Shown here: positions 12,001 to 22,786 of the stretch, one piece after another
How positions within the stretch are numbered: the stretch's first letter is position 1
Layout of the letters: each line of letters opens with the position of its first letter
Assembly: GCA_026225945.1 (NCBI GenBank)
Contig: JAMJFZ010004061.1
Location: forward strand, 20,938,501-21,002,500
DNA length: 64,000 bases
Source of the DNA: Cricetomys ansorgei
Taxonomy: Eukaryota; Chordata; Mammalia; Rodentia; Nesomyidae
Reading direction: 5' to 3'
Translations under genes and position numbers: made by a program
Notes under the pieces: generated by a model
Database searches by the model: none
Seen by the model: the letters and a program-made list of their open reading frames with translations, nothing else
Told to the model about the DNA's origin: nothing

Positions 12001-12655
12001 TGTCACTGTTGAATGAGTGTTTTGTTCCTTGATTTTTTTTCCCTTTCTTGGTTTCTTCTCTGGTATACTGTTCTTTGTGGCCTCTTGTCTCCTCCAGGGG
12101 TCTCCTCCAGAATTGAGGGCTGGAGCTCTGGTGGCCTACTTGGCCTCTGGTCCAGCAGGAACTCTGATTGGGTTGGGGGCTGGGACATGGCTACTGTTCT
12201 TTTTTTGGCTGGGTGTCCAGGCCTGTGCTGTTCTGGCTGCTTGGCCTGGTCTAAGATAGTTCTCAAATGGGGTGTGCTGTGAAGGTGCAGGAGCCTGGTT
12301 CTTTAGCTGGTTTGCGTTGAGATATCACTGCGGGGTGTCCTCAGGTTTTGTGAGCTGGGGCGGCAGGGCTGTAGGACAGTGGGGAGGGGCTATGAAGGAG
12401 TGGGTTTGGGGCACAGAACCAAGTGTTCTGTGGGAAGTAAACCTGTCTGGTTTGTTCACTCATTGGTGCTGAAATGGTGCTTGGATCCTTGCTCAGGTCT
12501 TGTGGGCTGGAGGAGAGTGGGGAGGGGCTATGGAGGAGTGGGGTATTGTGGGGACAGAACCAGGTGTTCAGCAGGCAGTGACCCTACCTGGTCTACACAC
12601 TGGGTGGAGCTGCAATGGCACTGGGATCCTTGCTCACGTCTTGCGGGCAAGGGAG
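9072..12655 (-). mobile_element. Rodent L1, 3' complete, internally deleted
   Basis: L1 retrotransposon in reverse. The tail is the T-run at 9072-9079. Next comes a C-rich (G-rich on the L1 strand) 3' UTR, then the ORF2 C-terminal part to about 11,920, whose minus-strand frames (e.g. 11648-11860) read like the L1 region just after the reverse transcriptase core. At about 11,918-11,932 the element jumps to the 5' leader. ORF1 and the endonuclease and catalytic half of ORF2 are missing, against a usual length of about 6-7 kb. Frames are broken by stops, so it is inactive. Confidence 0.9.
12381..12655 (-). repeat. L1 5' UTR tandem monomers (138-bp period)
   Basis: The block 'ggggaggggctatg' occurs at 12,381 and again at 12,519, and the sequence after each stays similar. 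The period is 138 bp. A third, weaker match lies upstream (about 12,270-12,380). L1 promoters in muroid rodents are often made of tandem monomers, so this is the likely remnant of the L1 promoter. Confidence 0.7.
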
Positions 12656-13635
12656 CTAGAGTCAGATATTATATTCTAGGTATTTTCTACCAGCTAGAAC
12701 AGCTGACAGCAATGAGAAATGATGAAAAATTTTTAGAGCCCCTCAAACCTTTTCTTCAAGAAGTGTCTGATCAGGGATTGTGACTGTGTGTTCTTATTGG
12801 AGATAATTTTCTACATTTATTCTGTGAACACACAATCTCCCCTTGCCCTCTATCAGTAGGGAAGCAGTCCTTTTCCTCAGCTGTGAGCTCATGATACTGT
12901 CACTTAACTCCTCCCTCTCCCCTTACGTGTGCCATATGCAGGACACTGTGATGCTCTCCCGCCCCTAGTCTGCACCATGCTTCCAGGCCCTTCCTCCTAT
13001 AAACCACACTCCTGAAGGGCAATGGTGTGTCCCTTGCCTTTCGTGACGGCCAACACTGCCAGTCCTCCAAGATACATCATTGTTTGTTTTTATTTCTAAT
13101 TCCATTGAGAGTCCTTACTCCCATCCCGTGACCCGCCGTGTAGAGTCATGGACTATAACCACATGCACACTGACAAAAATAAAATATGGGATCTGTCTAC
13201 CTAAGAAATATCTTAGAAATAAGACATCTAAGAAATAACATGGAGAATGTCTCTTTCCCACTAGAAATGCACGCAGTATCATTTTCACTGCTATTGATTT
13301 CAACACCAGGTTCATGATCTTCATTTTCCTTGTGAGAAAGAAATTTCCATAGAATTGAACTCTATTTCCCTGGAATCTGCTCATGGGCATCTCACCTGTT
13401 TGTTTCCTAACACTTGTGAATAATGTAGTAGTAACCCCATGTGTGCAAGGTTGTCTTCGGGGGGATTTCAGCAGCTGTAAGTGAGGACTGAGGGCAATGG
13501 TAGTGGGTAACATTTTGGTGTGAAACCTCCAAAATGAATTTACTCTTGTTCACTAGTTGACATTCCCACCAGGAGGAATATGGATCCCACCCACCCATTC
13601 CCCACCTGCATTTCTGGGCATTCATTTCCTTTTCC
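12656..13635. other. Unique sequence, no gene seen
   Basis: Flank of the L1 5' end, with no recognised repeat. Minus-strand frames at 13115-13667 overlap in two phases, which argues against real coding. Confidence 0.5.
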
Positions 13636-13770
13636 TTGTTTTCTGTAACAGGCCACGCTGTGTACATCTAGCTGGCCTGAAACTGACTAGTTAGGCCAGG
13701 CTCACAAGCAATCAAAGGGATCCACCTGCCTCTGCTTCTGAAGCGGTGAGATTAAGGCACTCCCAACTTG
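13636..13770 (-). repeat. B1 SINE, diverged
   Basis: Antisense 7SL-derived B1: 'gatccacctgcctctgcttc' and the preceding 'ggccaggctcac' box. Old copy. Confidence 0.75.
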
Positions 13771-14169
13771 TGAGTCTCCACCATAGCTTTTCTTAATATT
13801 AGCTATGCTGAGCAGATTAAAACCATTTCAAACTGGGATAACTCTGTGTGGTTTCCAGCATCAAACATGGTTTTCACAAGGTCGGGTGGATGAGCCTTCC
13901 AATCTCTCTCAGTGCAAATGAGCCAGAGTTTTCACGTTGGCTATTATTACCTAGAGGTAGTGGATGTCTACCTGTGTAGGCAGGATGTCCAACGTCAAAG
14001 GTGATCCACGACATCAAAGGCAACATGCCTATTTCCTGCTTGCAATCCTCCTGTGCCCTGCTTTCCCCAGGAAGCAGTGTTTACAAGTCTCTGAGCCACA
14101 GAAACAGTGTTGTTGCTTTGTTGAGGTCCTGCTAGTCTTAAGTTCAGGCATATTCCATACTCTAAATTA

Positions 14170-14620
14170 GGCCTCAAAAACATTTCTGATTAAAAATTTA
14201 TACAGCTCGTGACAACCTCTTTCTAGAACATACCCCCTAACTAAGTCATGTTCACTTACCCTGCAGTTTTCTATTTATATTTTGCAATTTCTGTGTATTT
14301 GTATTATAAATTATTAAGTGACATCGAGGTTTTTATTTTGATGAGAGAATATTTGATGAATCTGACAGTGTAATTACTTCAGATCCTGCTCTGGATTGCA
14401 GAGAAAATATTTAATTTTATTTACCTCAATGAATAATTAACATGTGCAAGTGGAGGGCTTCTGTGAGACGCTTGCTGTGCCCACAGCCTCTTTCTTCTGT
14501 TTGCTTCTTGCTAATTAAAATAGTGATGCATATGTGTGTGCTGGCTTAGAGAAATAAATTACCAACATGTGTTGGCGAGCACTTTATCTGATAAGACTTT
14601 AGAAAAGTAAGAGGAAGAAG
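14170..14620. promoter_or_regulatory. Candidate conserved non-coding block
   Basis: 450 bp free of repeats and AT-rich, with 'tataaattattaagtg', 'caatgaataattaacatgtg' and 'cttgctaattaaaatag' motifs (homeodomain-type) and a GATAAG motif near 14,590. Resembles developmental enhancer cores, but this is inference only. Confidence 0.35.
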
Positions 14621-14813
14621 AGAGGCAGGAAGAAGATGGAGAAAGTGTCTGGGTTTTGTTTCACATTTTTCTTACAAGGTCCAGGGCAGTGAGGACCAAG
14701 CTCCTTGTTTATTCAGTGAATGGGTCTCCCCAAGACCAAGAACTTCTATCCATGAACCTCAACTCAAGCAGGAGAAACCATGCACGGGAGAAACAGCTGG
14801 CTTTGTATGATTC

Positions 14814-14860
14814 ACTTTTTTGCAATGCTAGAGATAGAACCCAGGGCCTAGCAACTGGCT
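14814..14860 (-). repeat. ID/B4 head fragment
   Basis: The T-run then 'gcaatgctagagatagaacc' and 'cagggcctagc' match the reverse of the ID B-box half. Truncated. Confidence 0.55.
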
Positions 14861-14867
14861 CTGGGAG

Positions 14868-15090
14868 TCACACCATCCATCCCACAACCCATACTACCAG
14901 CCACACCACCCTCCACAGAAGTCCCCGCAGACAGCATCACTCACACAACCCCCGTAACACCACACAAAACCCTCACCATCATCCCCCACAACACCCTCCA
15001 ATACCCACACCAACAGCTACAACACCAATCCCACACTACCACCTACAACATCCCCCACATCACTACCCACACCACCACCTGCAACATCAC
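14868..15090. repeat. Degenerate (ACC/CACA)-rich low-complexity tract
   Basis: About 220 bp almost without G, built from imperfect ACC, CACCA and ACAACA units. It creates a His/Thr/Pro-rich frame (14656-15144) that I regard as non-coding. It directly follows the ID fragment and may have grown from it. Confidence 0.85.
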
Positions 15091-15191
15091 TGTTATTGCC
15101 AAGGAGAGTGGATTGTTTGGAGTACCATCCTACTGGGTCAATAGCCTCCACCTTTATTTGATTTCAATTTGGTTATCATAAAACACTACAA

Positions 15192-15492
15192 AGGGCCCGG
15201 GGACATAGCTCAATCGCTGAAGTGTTTATCTTGCAAGTGTGAAGACTTAAGTTCAATTCCCAGAACCTACATTTTAAAAGCCAAGTGTAGTAGCATATTC
15301 TTATACTCGCAGCACTGGGGAAGTGAAGACGGGTGAATTCCTGGGACTTTGCAAACTCCGTGCTCGTGAGAGACTCTATCTCAAAGAAAGAATGAAAAAG
15401 AAGAGTGGCTAGCACCTGAGGCCTCTGGTTGACCTCTGGCCTCACATGCATATGCACACATATGCACATGAACCCACACACACATACACATA
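15192..15492 (+). repeat. B3 SINE, near full length
   Basis: The tRNA-like head 'gacatagctcaatcgctgaa' with 'gttcaattcccagaac' is followed by the B3 middle (aaaagccaagtgtagtagc), 'gttgacctctggcctcac' and a CA-rich tail. Confidence 0.85.
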
Positions 15493-15789
15493 TTGAGAAA
15501 GCAGAGTCTCACTTGATGGATGGCCCATATCCACATATCCAACACACACAAGGACATGGACTTTGTGATACCTAATGGACTGGGATGAAAGAATTAGAAG
15601 CAATAGCTTTCACACAATCCTATTTTACGTCATCAATAAAAACCCCCACTATTCAGTGAGTGTAGCAATAAAATTTATGCATCTCTACAAAAGCTAAAAC
15701 ATACAACTTCTAAAACACTATGGCACCAGCACTGAGCTATAGACCAGCAGTTGCCCTAAATTCAAAGTCTAATCAAGATGAGAATGAAG

Positions 15790-15898
15790 AAGCCAGCAAA
15801 CTGGCTCAGCAAGTGAGGGCGCTTGCTGCAAAACCTGGAGACCTGAGTTCAACCCCTGGGATTCACATGAAGAGTACACACATACATACACACAAAGA
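15790..15898 (+). repeat. B3/B2 SINE head, truncated
   Basis: 'aactggctcagcaagtgagg', 'gcgcttgctgcaaaacctgg' and 'gttcaacccctgg' are the A- and B-box parts of a B2/B3 head. The body is replaced by a short CA-rich tail. Confidence 0.7.
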
Positions 15899-16154
15899 TG
15901 ACAAAAGCTTTTCTTTTAACTACCATAATGAAGAACTGTCTTACATTGCACCTCAATTTTCTAGTCTACAGATGGAAACATTGGCAATCCATGCCAAAGA
16001 ACTTAGTAGGCCCAACTACTTCTATTAGCACACAGCAAACAGAGTTAAATACGGTACCAGGGAGTGCCAATTGCCAACCCTGTGTTAGCCCTCTTCTGAT
16101 TCCAGTCATTAACAGAATACTTGGCATGTATTGTTCAATAAGTGGGATGGGTAA

Positions 16155-16185
16155 ATGGATAGATGGATGGATGGATGGATGGATG

Positions 16186-16240
<55 letters not shown>

Positions 16241-16249
16241 GGATGGATG
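16155..16249. repeat. (GGAT)n-(GATA)n tetranucleotide array
   Basis: GGAT units, then a GATA run, then GGAT again. The pure GATA core makes it a likely polymorphic microsatellite. Confidence 0.95.
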
Positions 16250-17194
16250 CTTTGGGGCTACTTTATGTCCCAATTCAGTTGCACCCTAAGGTTCTTGGTG
16301 GCAGTTTGCTACCTAGATCCATTCAGTGTATCATTCGACTACAGATGATGAAAAAATAGTAATAATCCTGCTGATTTTTCCTGGAATGGAGGAGCCAGTA
16401 TCATTCACACAGACCTCTGTGAGGTTTCCGGGCAGCTTTCCCTGGAGTGTTGCCTGAGGCAGGGCCCGTGAAAAGCCTGAAAGTAGGGAGGCCACCTTAG
16501 TGAAAAACAGGCCTTTGTTTGGGACCAGGACTCCTAGTGAGTGAGGTCGTTTCCAATCAAAAGCTCTGTCACTGGTGTGTGTTCCACAAGCCCCTTGGGT
16601 CTGACTCACATTGTGCAGTGGAGCCACTGGGGGCAGGGACAGTGCCTACCTCCCAGACTGTATCGATTAGCTGCTCCATCTGCTGCTCGACAAATGAGCA
16701 GCCTAGTTTCCCCATTGGATGAAAATGTCACCCATGGTAACAGATCCTCGCAGCTGGCATCTGACCACAGGACCCTCTGGGAGGGAATAATCAGATCCTG
16801 AAAAGCGGTTGGCCCACACCCAACACAATGAAAGCTGCAAACTAAACGCGTGCCTATTCCAATCTGTGTGAACCCATCCCCACCTTGACTCGGATGAGAT
16901 GGCCCCAGACAGGCATGCTGTCATATAAACAGACTGGTATTAGGGAAGCAGGTTGCCTGGGGGCCTTCAGCATAGTGTGTGGGTACCATAGCTCAAGATG
17001 CCCTCCATTCTGAAGTTATACAGAATGCACACAAACCCTATTCCAGCCACTTGGGGCTGTAATTCTTTCCCGAATCATTTCCCTTTCTTCTTCCTTTCTC
17101 CGTGCTCTGCCCACATAATGCTCTTAACATAATGCCTTTGTTTCTTCTCTCATTTCCTTTCTCCCTCCTTGCTCTCCCTCTGCCTCTTCTGGAT
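16250..17194. other. Unique sequence, no gene seen
   Basis: No recognised repeat. Opposing small frames at 16331-16924 on both strands cancel as coding evidence. Confidence 0.5.
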
Positions 17195-17440
17195 TTTGGC
17201 TCTCTATTCAGGACGCTCTTCTGCATCCTCCAGTTTCACCTTAAATATCATTTCCTCTGGGACACCCTGGTACTATTTCCCCACCCACTCGGTGCTTTCC
17301 TCCTTACACTCTGCCATCTGTCCTGCCAGACTGAAAGGACCTGGTGAGCAGGAATCTTGTCAAGATGACTGCAACTTCATCAGCACCTAACATGATGCCC
17401 AGGACACAGTGCATAGTCGATGTTTACAATATGGCTAAAC
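17195..17440 (+). repeat. L2 LINE 3' end
   Basis: Contains the L2 3' order: a 'tttcaccttaaatatcattt' block, a cysteine/serine-rich pyrimidine stretch, then 'gtgagcaggaatcttgtc' and 'cagcacctaacatgatgccc'. The last two match the L2 end where '...gggcagggaccttgtct' precedes 'cagtgcctggcaca'. Ancient mammalian LINE remnant. Confidence 0.65.
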
Positions 17441-17639
17441 TAACACAGGCAGATATAAAGTGAGTCCTTAAAGGATGTCTGGACACTGTCTCTAAAGATA
17501 TTGACACCATGGGTTTCTTTGTCAATTCCAGTCGTTAAACTAGTCCAAGTTATAAGGGAATTAGTGAGAGTGGCACAGGGCAACTTAGAATGCAAAAGAC
17601 AAGCTTTGAGAAAAGCTATACTTTCAAAAAACTCTTAAA

Positions 17640-17809
17640 GGATAGGTGGTGGTGCATGCATTCGATCCTAGCACTCGAGAGGCAAAGGTATGTGGATCTC
17701 TGTGAGTTCGAGGCCAGCCTGGTCTACAGAGTGAGTTCTGGGACAGGCAGAGTTAGAACAGAGAAACCCTGTCTCAAAAAAAAAAAAAAATCAAAACAAG
17801 CAAACAAAC
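17640..17809 (+). repeat. B1 SINE with imperfect target duplication
   Basis: B1 body (gtggtggtgcatgc; 'gagttcgaggccagcctggt'; 'gagaaaccctgtctc') with an A-rich tail. The flanks aaaaaactcttaaa (17626-17639) and aaaaaactgttaga (17810-17823) agree at 12 of 14 positions and mark the insertion. Confidence 0.9.
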
Positions 17810-18246
17810 AAAAAACTGTTAGAATGGGGGACTCTGTATCGCACCCCTCTGTCTCTGTGTCTCTGCCTCTCTTTCTCTCCTCCTCCCTACCTTTCCTTCC
17901 AACCTCTCCCTCCCTTCCTCCTTACTTCCCATCCCTGCCCATCACTCATATAAATTTCATTTATCTCCCATTTTAAACACAGCTCTGGGATCTAATTCTT
18001 ATCACTTTATTTTTAGGGAGGGAAAAAGAATTCTGTCTCTGGTTTCCAAGCACAAAATCTCAAAGAAGCTTATTGTGATAACTAACTTGCGTGTCCATCC
18101 CTGAACCAGCGTAATGGTTGAAGAGCTATAAAGGCTCAGTATACATCACAGGTCCACTTCAAGGTTAGGCAGAGAGAAAGCCAGGGAAGACGGAGTTATT
18201 GCTCCAGGTATGAGAAAGGGGTGTGGGCTGTATTACCTGCTTTATC

Positions 18247-18400
18247 TGTGCTTTGATAAATACACTAACAAAAACAACTTAAGCAAGGAAAGGCTTACCT
18301 TGGTCTGTGGTTCAAGGGTATATTCATTCCATCATGGTGGAGAAGGCATGGGGACAGTAGCTTGAGGCAACAGTTCCCATGACATTCACAATTAAGAAGC

Positions 18401-18435
<35 letters not shown>

Positions 18436-18684
18436 TAAATGGCTAAGCCTAGCTCACTTTCTCCTTTCTATTCAGTCCAGAGCCCATTATTCAGTGCTGC
18501 CAGATATTATTAAAGTAGATCTTCCAACCCCAACCTCATCTAGATACTCTCTCACAGGCATGTCAGAGGCTAGTACGATCTAGATCATCCCGCATAGGCA
18601 TGCCTCAGGCTAGCATGATTCAGATCATCCCTCACAGGCATGTTAGAGGCATGTCAAGTTGAAAATCAGTATTAACCATTACGA
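18247..18684 (-). mobile_element. Rodent LTR (family B here), with internal tandem duplication
   Basis: Antisense copy of a common rodent LTR-like repeat. The right side, 'tgtcaagttg' to 'attaaccatta', is the LTR start in reverse, and the left 'aacaacttaagcaaggaaag' is near its 3' end. A GA run (18,402-18,435) lies inside. About 2.5 copies of a 40-bp unit at 18,549-18,650 are extra to other copies in this window. Family name not assigned. Confidence 0.7.
18402..18435. repeat. (GA)n microsatellite inside the LTR
   Basis: GA run with one AAA interruption, growing from the 'gcagagagag' segment present in other copies of this LTR. Confidence 0.9.
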
Positions 18685-19204
18685 GGGGCAACATGAAACA
18701 GCCAAATTTATGTGTAATAGACTCTGGTTCTCTAGATCCAAAAGAAACCAACATTGATCTGATGAAAATCAAGCAAAAGTCCTAAGAGGAATGCCGGGTC
18801 TGGACCTTCAGATTCTCTATAGAACATGTCTATGGGAATTGAGGATGGAAGCATAGACTTCAGCTCTATTGTTTACACATGTTTCAGGAATGCATGTGCC
18901 TTCTACTCTCGCACTAAAGTTCTACAGGGCAGACAATAGAGAGCTCATCCAGCACCATCTCTTCTGATCAATGTGCTGTAACTTCTTCCTCAACAGTTCA
19001 CCTGCCTCCAATCTCTCCTCCAAGTTCATCTTACAAACCCCCGCTAACCTCGTCTTTCTAGAACATTTTTCTCATGCCACATTCCTATCCCAAATGTAGT
19101 TAAGTCTCTGTCCCCTTTCCCCTTAAATTAGCTGTGGATATTAAACCAATTAACAACCTAGTTTCGCCCCACTTTGAAAGCTAGTAACAATACCTACCAC
19201 TTTC
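18685..19204. other. Unique sequence, no gene seen
   Basis: About 520 bp with no repeat or gene that I can recognise. Confidence 0.5.
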
Positions 19205-19400
19205 TAGGCACTGGCTAGTGTCAATGCATGTATTAGCTCATTAAAGCTCATAAAACAGCCATTTATGTTTATCTTTTTCTGAGCACCTACTATGAGCTAA
19301 GCACTCTTCCATGTGTATCATATATAACTATTTATCAACATGGTAACTTTTTGATAGACTCCAATCTTATGGGTGATTACACTAAAGCCCATGGAGATTA
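19205..19400 (+). repeat. MIR SINE, possibly two fragments
   Basis: 'gagcacctactatgagctaa', 'gcactcttccatgtgtatca' and the following block match the MIR/MIRb 'gagcacttactatgtgccaggcact' region. The preceding 'aggcactggctagtgtcaat' may be a second partial copy. Confidence 0.7.
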
Positions 19401-19401
19401 T

Positions 19402-19629
19402 GTATTTTTTAGTTCTTTCTTTCATTTTTATTTTATGTGTATGAGTATGTTACCTACACGTGTGTCTGTGAACCACTTGAATGTAGTGCTCATGGAGACG
19501 AGCGGAGGGAATGGGATCCCCTAGTACTAGAGTTATAGTTTGAGTCTAGATGTAGGTGCTGGAAATCAAATGCAAGTCCTCTAGAAGAGCAGCCAGTGTT
19601 CTTAACTGCTGAGTCATTTCTGCAGGCTC
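19402..19629 (-). repeat. B2 SINE
   Basis: Antisense B2 with T-rich tail side, 'ttattttatgtgtatgagta', and head side 'tcttaactgctgagtcattt'. Near full length, diverged. Confidence 0.85.
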
Positions 19630-20051
19630 AGAAATTATGTATCTTCCATAGTCCATCTACAAAGAGCCAAGCCACTGTCTGACTCCAGAACCTGCTCTCT
19701 TCCTTCTAGGCTATGGTGTCAACCAACACTGCAATTACCTCCTCTGTGGTCGAGCTAGTACCTCAGCCTCTGTCTGCACATTTCTCTCTCCATGCTGGAC
19801 AGCATCTTCCCCTTAAAAGATATTTTTGGAGGCCTCTCATTTGCATTTGGGAGAAATGCTTTCCAACTTACAGTCTTGCCAATACTGACATGCTTGATGC
19901 CAGCATCACTGGTCCCTCAACAGACTGTCTTTTCTTCTTTGTACGCAGAAATGGTCCCATTCCATCCACACCCTGCTCTGTGCTTTACATACAACCCATG
20001 TACCTAGTAGGATAGTATATGGAGCACCACAAAACAAGTGTTATTTACATG

Positions 20052-20298
20052 AACATTTCTCAACTGTGGTCATTTTATCTTTCCAAGGAACATTCGGGAA
20101 TTTATGGAGACATTTCTGGTTGTCACAAATGAAGGTAACTTATTGGCATTCATGGGGGAAGGGGAGGTCAATGACGTTGCTCCACTTCCTACAGTGCATC
20201 TCCCAAAGCAAAGAATGTCCTGATCTGATCCAACATGTACATAGTGCCACAGTTCACAAGCTAATAGGCACTGATAACATGAACCTAAAGCTGTAAAC
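20052..20298 (+). mobile_element. hAT-Charlie-type DNA transposon fragment
   Basis: 'catttctcaactgtggtcat', then 'tatggagacatttctggttg' and 'tcacaaatgaagg', match the common mammalian Charlie MITE that carries 'ctggagacatttttggttgtcacaac'. Weakly preserved ends. Confidence 0.6.
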
Positions 20299-20398
20299 AG
20301 ACATTTTAACTCTTCATTAATTTATAACCTGAACTATTTAATCTGGATTCTAAAGATATATGAGGTTTCCTGCCTTTTTAAGTCAGCTGACACTCCTG

Positions 20399-20805
20399 TG
20401 CTGGCTTGCTTGTTTTATGTCAGCTTGACACAAGCTATAGTCATCTGACAGAAGGGAACCTCAACTAAAAAAAAAAAAAAATGTCTCCATAAGATCAGGC
20501 TGTAGGTAAGTCTGTAGAGTAGTCTCTTAATTACACAGTCCATTGTGAGTGGTGCCACCCTCGGGCTGGTAGCCCTGGGTTCTATAAGAAAGCACGCTGA
20601 GCAAGGTATGTGGAGCAAGCCAGGAAGTAACACTCCTCCACGGCCACTGTATCAGCTCCTGCTTCTAGATTCCTGCCCTGTTTGAGCTCCTCTCCTGACT
20701 TCCTCTGATGATGAACAGCAACATGGAAGTGTAAGACAAATAAAGCCTTTCCTCCCCACATTGCTGTTGGTCATATTTCATCACAGCAATAGAAACCCTA
20801 AGACA
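20399..20805 (+). mobile_element. Rodent LTR (family B-like), sense
   Basis: Starts near 'tgtgctggcttgct', carries 'gtcagcttgacacaagctat' and an AATAAA signal at about 20,740, and ends at 'accctaagaca'. This is the TG...CA solo-LTR form. An A15 run interrupts the 5' third. Confidence 0.7.
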
Positions 20806-20965
20806 ATTTCTTTTTCATGTGGTTGAGCCCCAGCATGAATCTGGCAGGCTGCTGGGAAATATGCAGGGTATCTCTTGTAGATAGCCAGTGTTACCCACCT
20901 AAGAGTATTACTGGTGTCGTCTTTCCTCACCTTGAATCCCAAGTCCATCTCTTTTTGCATGGTTT

Positions 20966-21024
20966 ACTTTATCTTTCTGAATCTGTCTCCTCATTTTTAA
21001 CATGGGAGTAATACCTACCTGAGA
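20966..21024 (+). repeat. MIR fragment
   Basis: 'tctgaatctgtctcctcatt' and 'aacatgggagtaatacctac' are the MIR 'cctcagtttcctcatctgtaaaatgggg' block. Confidence 0.6.
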
Positions 21025-21035
21025 GTGATATCCGA

Positions 21036-21090
21036 TCACTGGGGGATGCTGATTACATGTATGAGGTCCTGGGCTCAGTCTCTGTGTATG
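21036..21090 (+). repeat. ID-like fragment
   Basis: 'catgtatgaggtcctgggct' with 'cagtctctgtg' resembles the ID B-box half. The head is degraded. Confidence 0.45.
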
Positions 21091-21317
21091 ATGTGGAGGG
21101 ATGGGGATCCAATGAAAGTACACAACAAGCTACTTAGCAGGAAGCATGTTTACAGATTGAGTTTTTATGTGACAGTAAGTAATTGAGGCTTTGTAAGCGT
21201 GGTGACTTGGCAATTCACTTTTGGCAAACTGCTAGCCATTATCATTTTAACTAGGGGTTGATTCATGGCTACATTCACTTACTATTATTGTTGTTACCAC
21301 TTAAAATTATATTTGTT

Positions 21318-21480
21318 TATTTACTTATTTGTTTGTATGCTTATTTGGGTGTGCATGGAGGTCAGAGAACAACTTGGAGGAGATGGTTCTCTCCTTCCAC
21401 CATGTAGATCCCAGAGATTAAAGTCAGTTCTTGGGCTTGGCGGCAAGCACCTCCACCTGCTAAGCCATCTTGCCAGCCCT
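21318..21480 (-). repeat. B3 SINE, 5' half
   Basis: Antisense head: 'cttgggcttggcggcaagca' and 'ctgctaagccatcttgccag' give the B- and A-box sides. The body toward the tail is shortened. Confidence 0.75.
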
Positions 21481-21859
21481 TCAATTGCTGTTATATGTGT
21501 GAGCATTGCCTGGAACAGAGCTGCAGAGATCCAACCGGAAGAGTGTGCCAAGGGAAGATGCTTGGCCCATGAGAATCTGAAAGTGCCTGGATAGGAGATG
21601 TTGCAGACCAGAGATGCTTAGCCATAGATTGAGGATAAATTGCAAAAGGCCTGTCTGAGAGACTGAAGCAACTTTTAGTAGGCAAGGGGCTGTCAGGATA
21701 TGTTGAGGACATGTACTCTGGCACCATGTTGAAAGTTTCTCACCATCCTCATTACGAACCTTCATGCGCGGTCCCAAACTTGGCTCTTCAAGTTCAGGTA
21801 CAACAGCTTTGAAATGATGGGAAAACGACCAACTTAACTACCAGCCACAGTACTAGAAC

Positions 21860-22330
21860 ACATGCCATCTTTCGGAAAGGCAGTCTGGCAGTTCTGCTGA
21901 GACATCTTAGAAGAGGTATGCCCTCTGTGCCCTCTCACCCCGGAAACTCCATGTGCAGGAATCTATCCTGAATTCAAGAAAAATGTGCAGAATATTTATT
22001 GACAATAAAAGCTTCCTTTTGGCCAGTAATGTGGTAACACGGCAATTATTACCTATTGTAATAATACATACCTATCTTCTCAGTATATGGAGGCTGAGAC
22101 AGAAGGATCACATGTTCAAGGCCAGCCTGAGCTAGATGACTAGAACTTATCTCAAAGCAATAATGCCACCAAAAGCTTACTTTTAGCGTTGTTTGTAGAC
22201 ATGAGGAACTGAAAACCCTAATACTACCCAACAATAATTAACTGGCAAAGTACATTAAACTACAAACACTTACTATGAAGACATTTAAACCATATCAGTG
22301 GAATGTGGAAAAACGGGCTTCAAAACAGGG
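21860..22330 (+). mobile_element. Ancient L1M/HAL1-type LINE fragment with nested SINE
   Basis: 'ttcggaaaggcagtctggca', 'ctatcctgaattcaag' and 'cagaatatttattgacaata' match the old L1M/HAL1 3' part. It resumes after the SINE with 'cccaacaataattaactggc'. The nested SINE at 22,023-22,170 is flanked by a 16-bp duplication. Confidence 0.55.
22023..22170 (+). repeat. B1-like (proto-B1) SINE with target duplication
   Basis: 'ggaggctgagacagaaggat' and 'ttcaaggccagcctgagcta' are 7SL-derived boxes. Flanks 22,007-22,022 and 22,171-22,186 agree at 14 of 16 bases, which fixes both ends of the insertion. Confidence 0.75.
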
Positions 22331-22477
22331 CACAGAGAGATGCTTTTTAAAGCACTTACATAGACATTCATACATATGTACATACATGCACATATACACA
22401 TCTTCATGTGTGTAAAACTTCTTTTCTGGTGAAGTATGGTATGGAAGTCTTATCAGTTAAGGTAACAATAGTAAAAC

Positions 22478-22786
22478 GTGTGTGTTTGTGGGGGGAGGGG
22501 TACATGCCATGTGAGTATACCTGGATGGGATGAATCCATGCAGAGGGTAGAAGATGACATCAGGGGCTTCCTCTATCATTCTGTGTCTTATTCCCTTGAA
22601 ACAGAATGTCTCACTGAATCAGAAGCTCGCTCTATCTGCAAGGTCGTCTCCATCTCCTCATGTTGGAGTTGCAGGCACACACAGCCATGCCTGGCTTTCT
22701 GTAAGCTTTGGGGATTTGAACCCGGGTCCTCTACTTATAAGGTAAGTAAGTGTTCTTATCTTCTGAGCCATCTCTCTCTATTCTTA
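22478..22786 (-). repeat. B3 SINE
   Basis: TG tail side, then the antisense middle ('acacagccatgcctggcttt') and head 'ggggatttgaacccgggtcc' to 'cttctgagccatctctct'. Confidence 0.85.

Noticed and set aside
12003..12783. Several frames of 66-134 codons on both strands
   Set aside because: They lie in the 5' leader and monomers of the minus-strand L1; the opposed openness reflects GC-rich monomer DNA.
14866..15092. Repetitive ACC-rich stretch considered as a CRISPR-like or minisatellite array
   Set aside because: No fixed unit length or spacers; merely degenerate low complexity.
14656..15144. 162-codon His/Pro/Thr-rich frame
   Set aside because: Created by an ACC/CACA low-complexity tract directly after an ID fragment.
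16155..16249. GATA array considered as a cluster of GATA-factor sites
   Set aside because: A plain tetranucleotide microsatellite; GATA identity is incidental without occupancy data.
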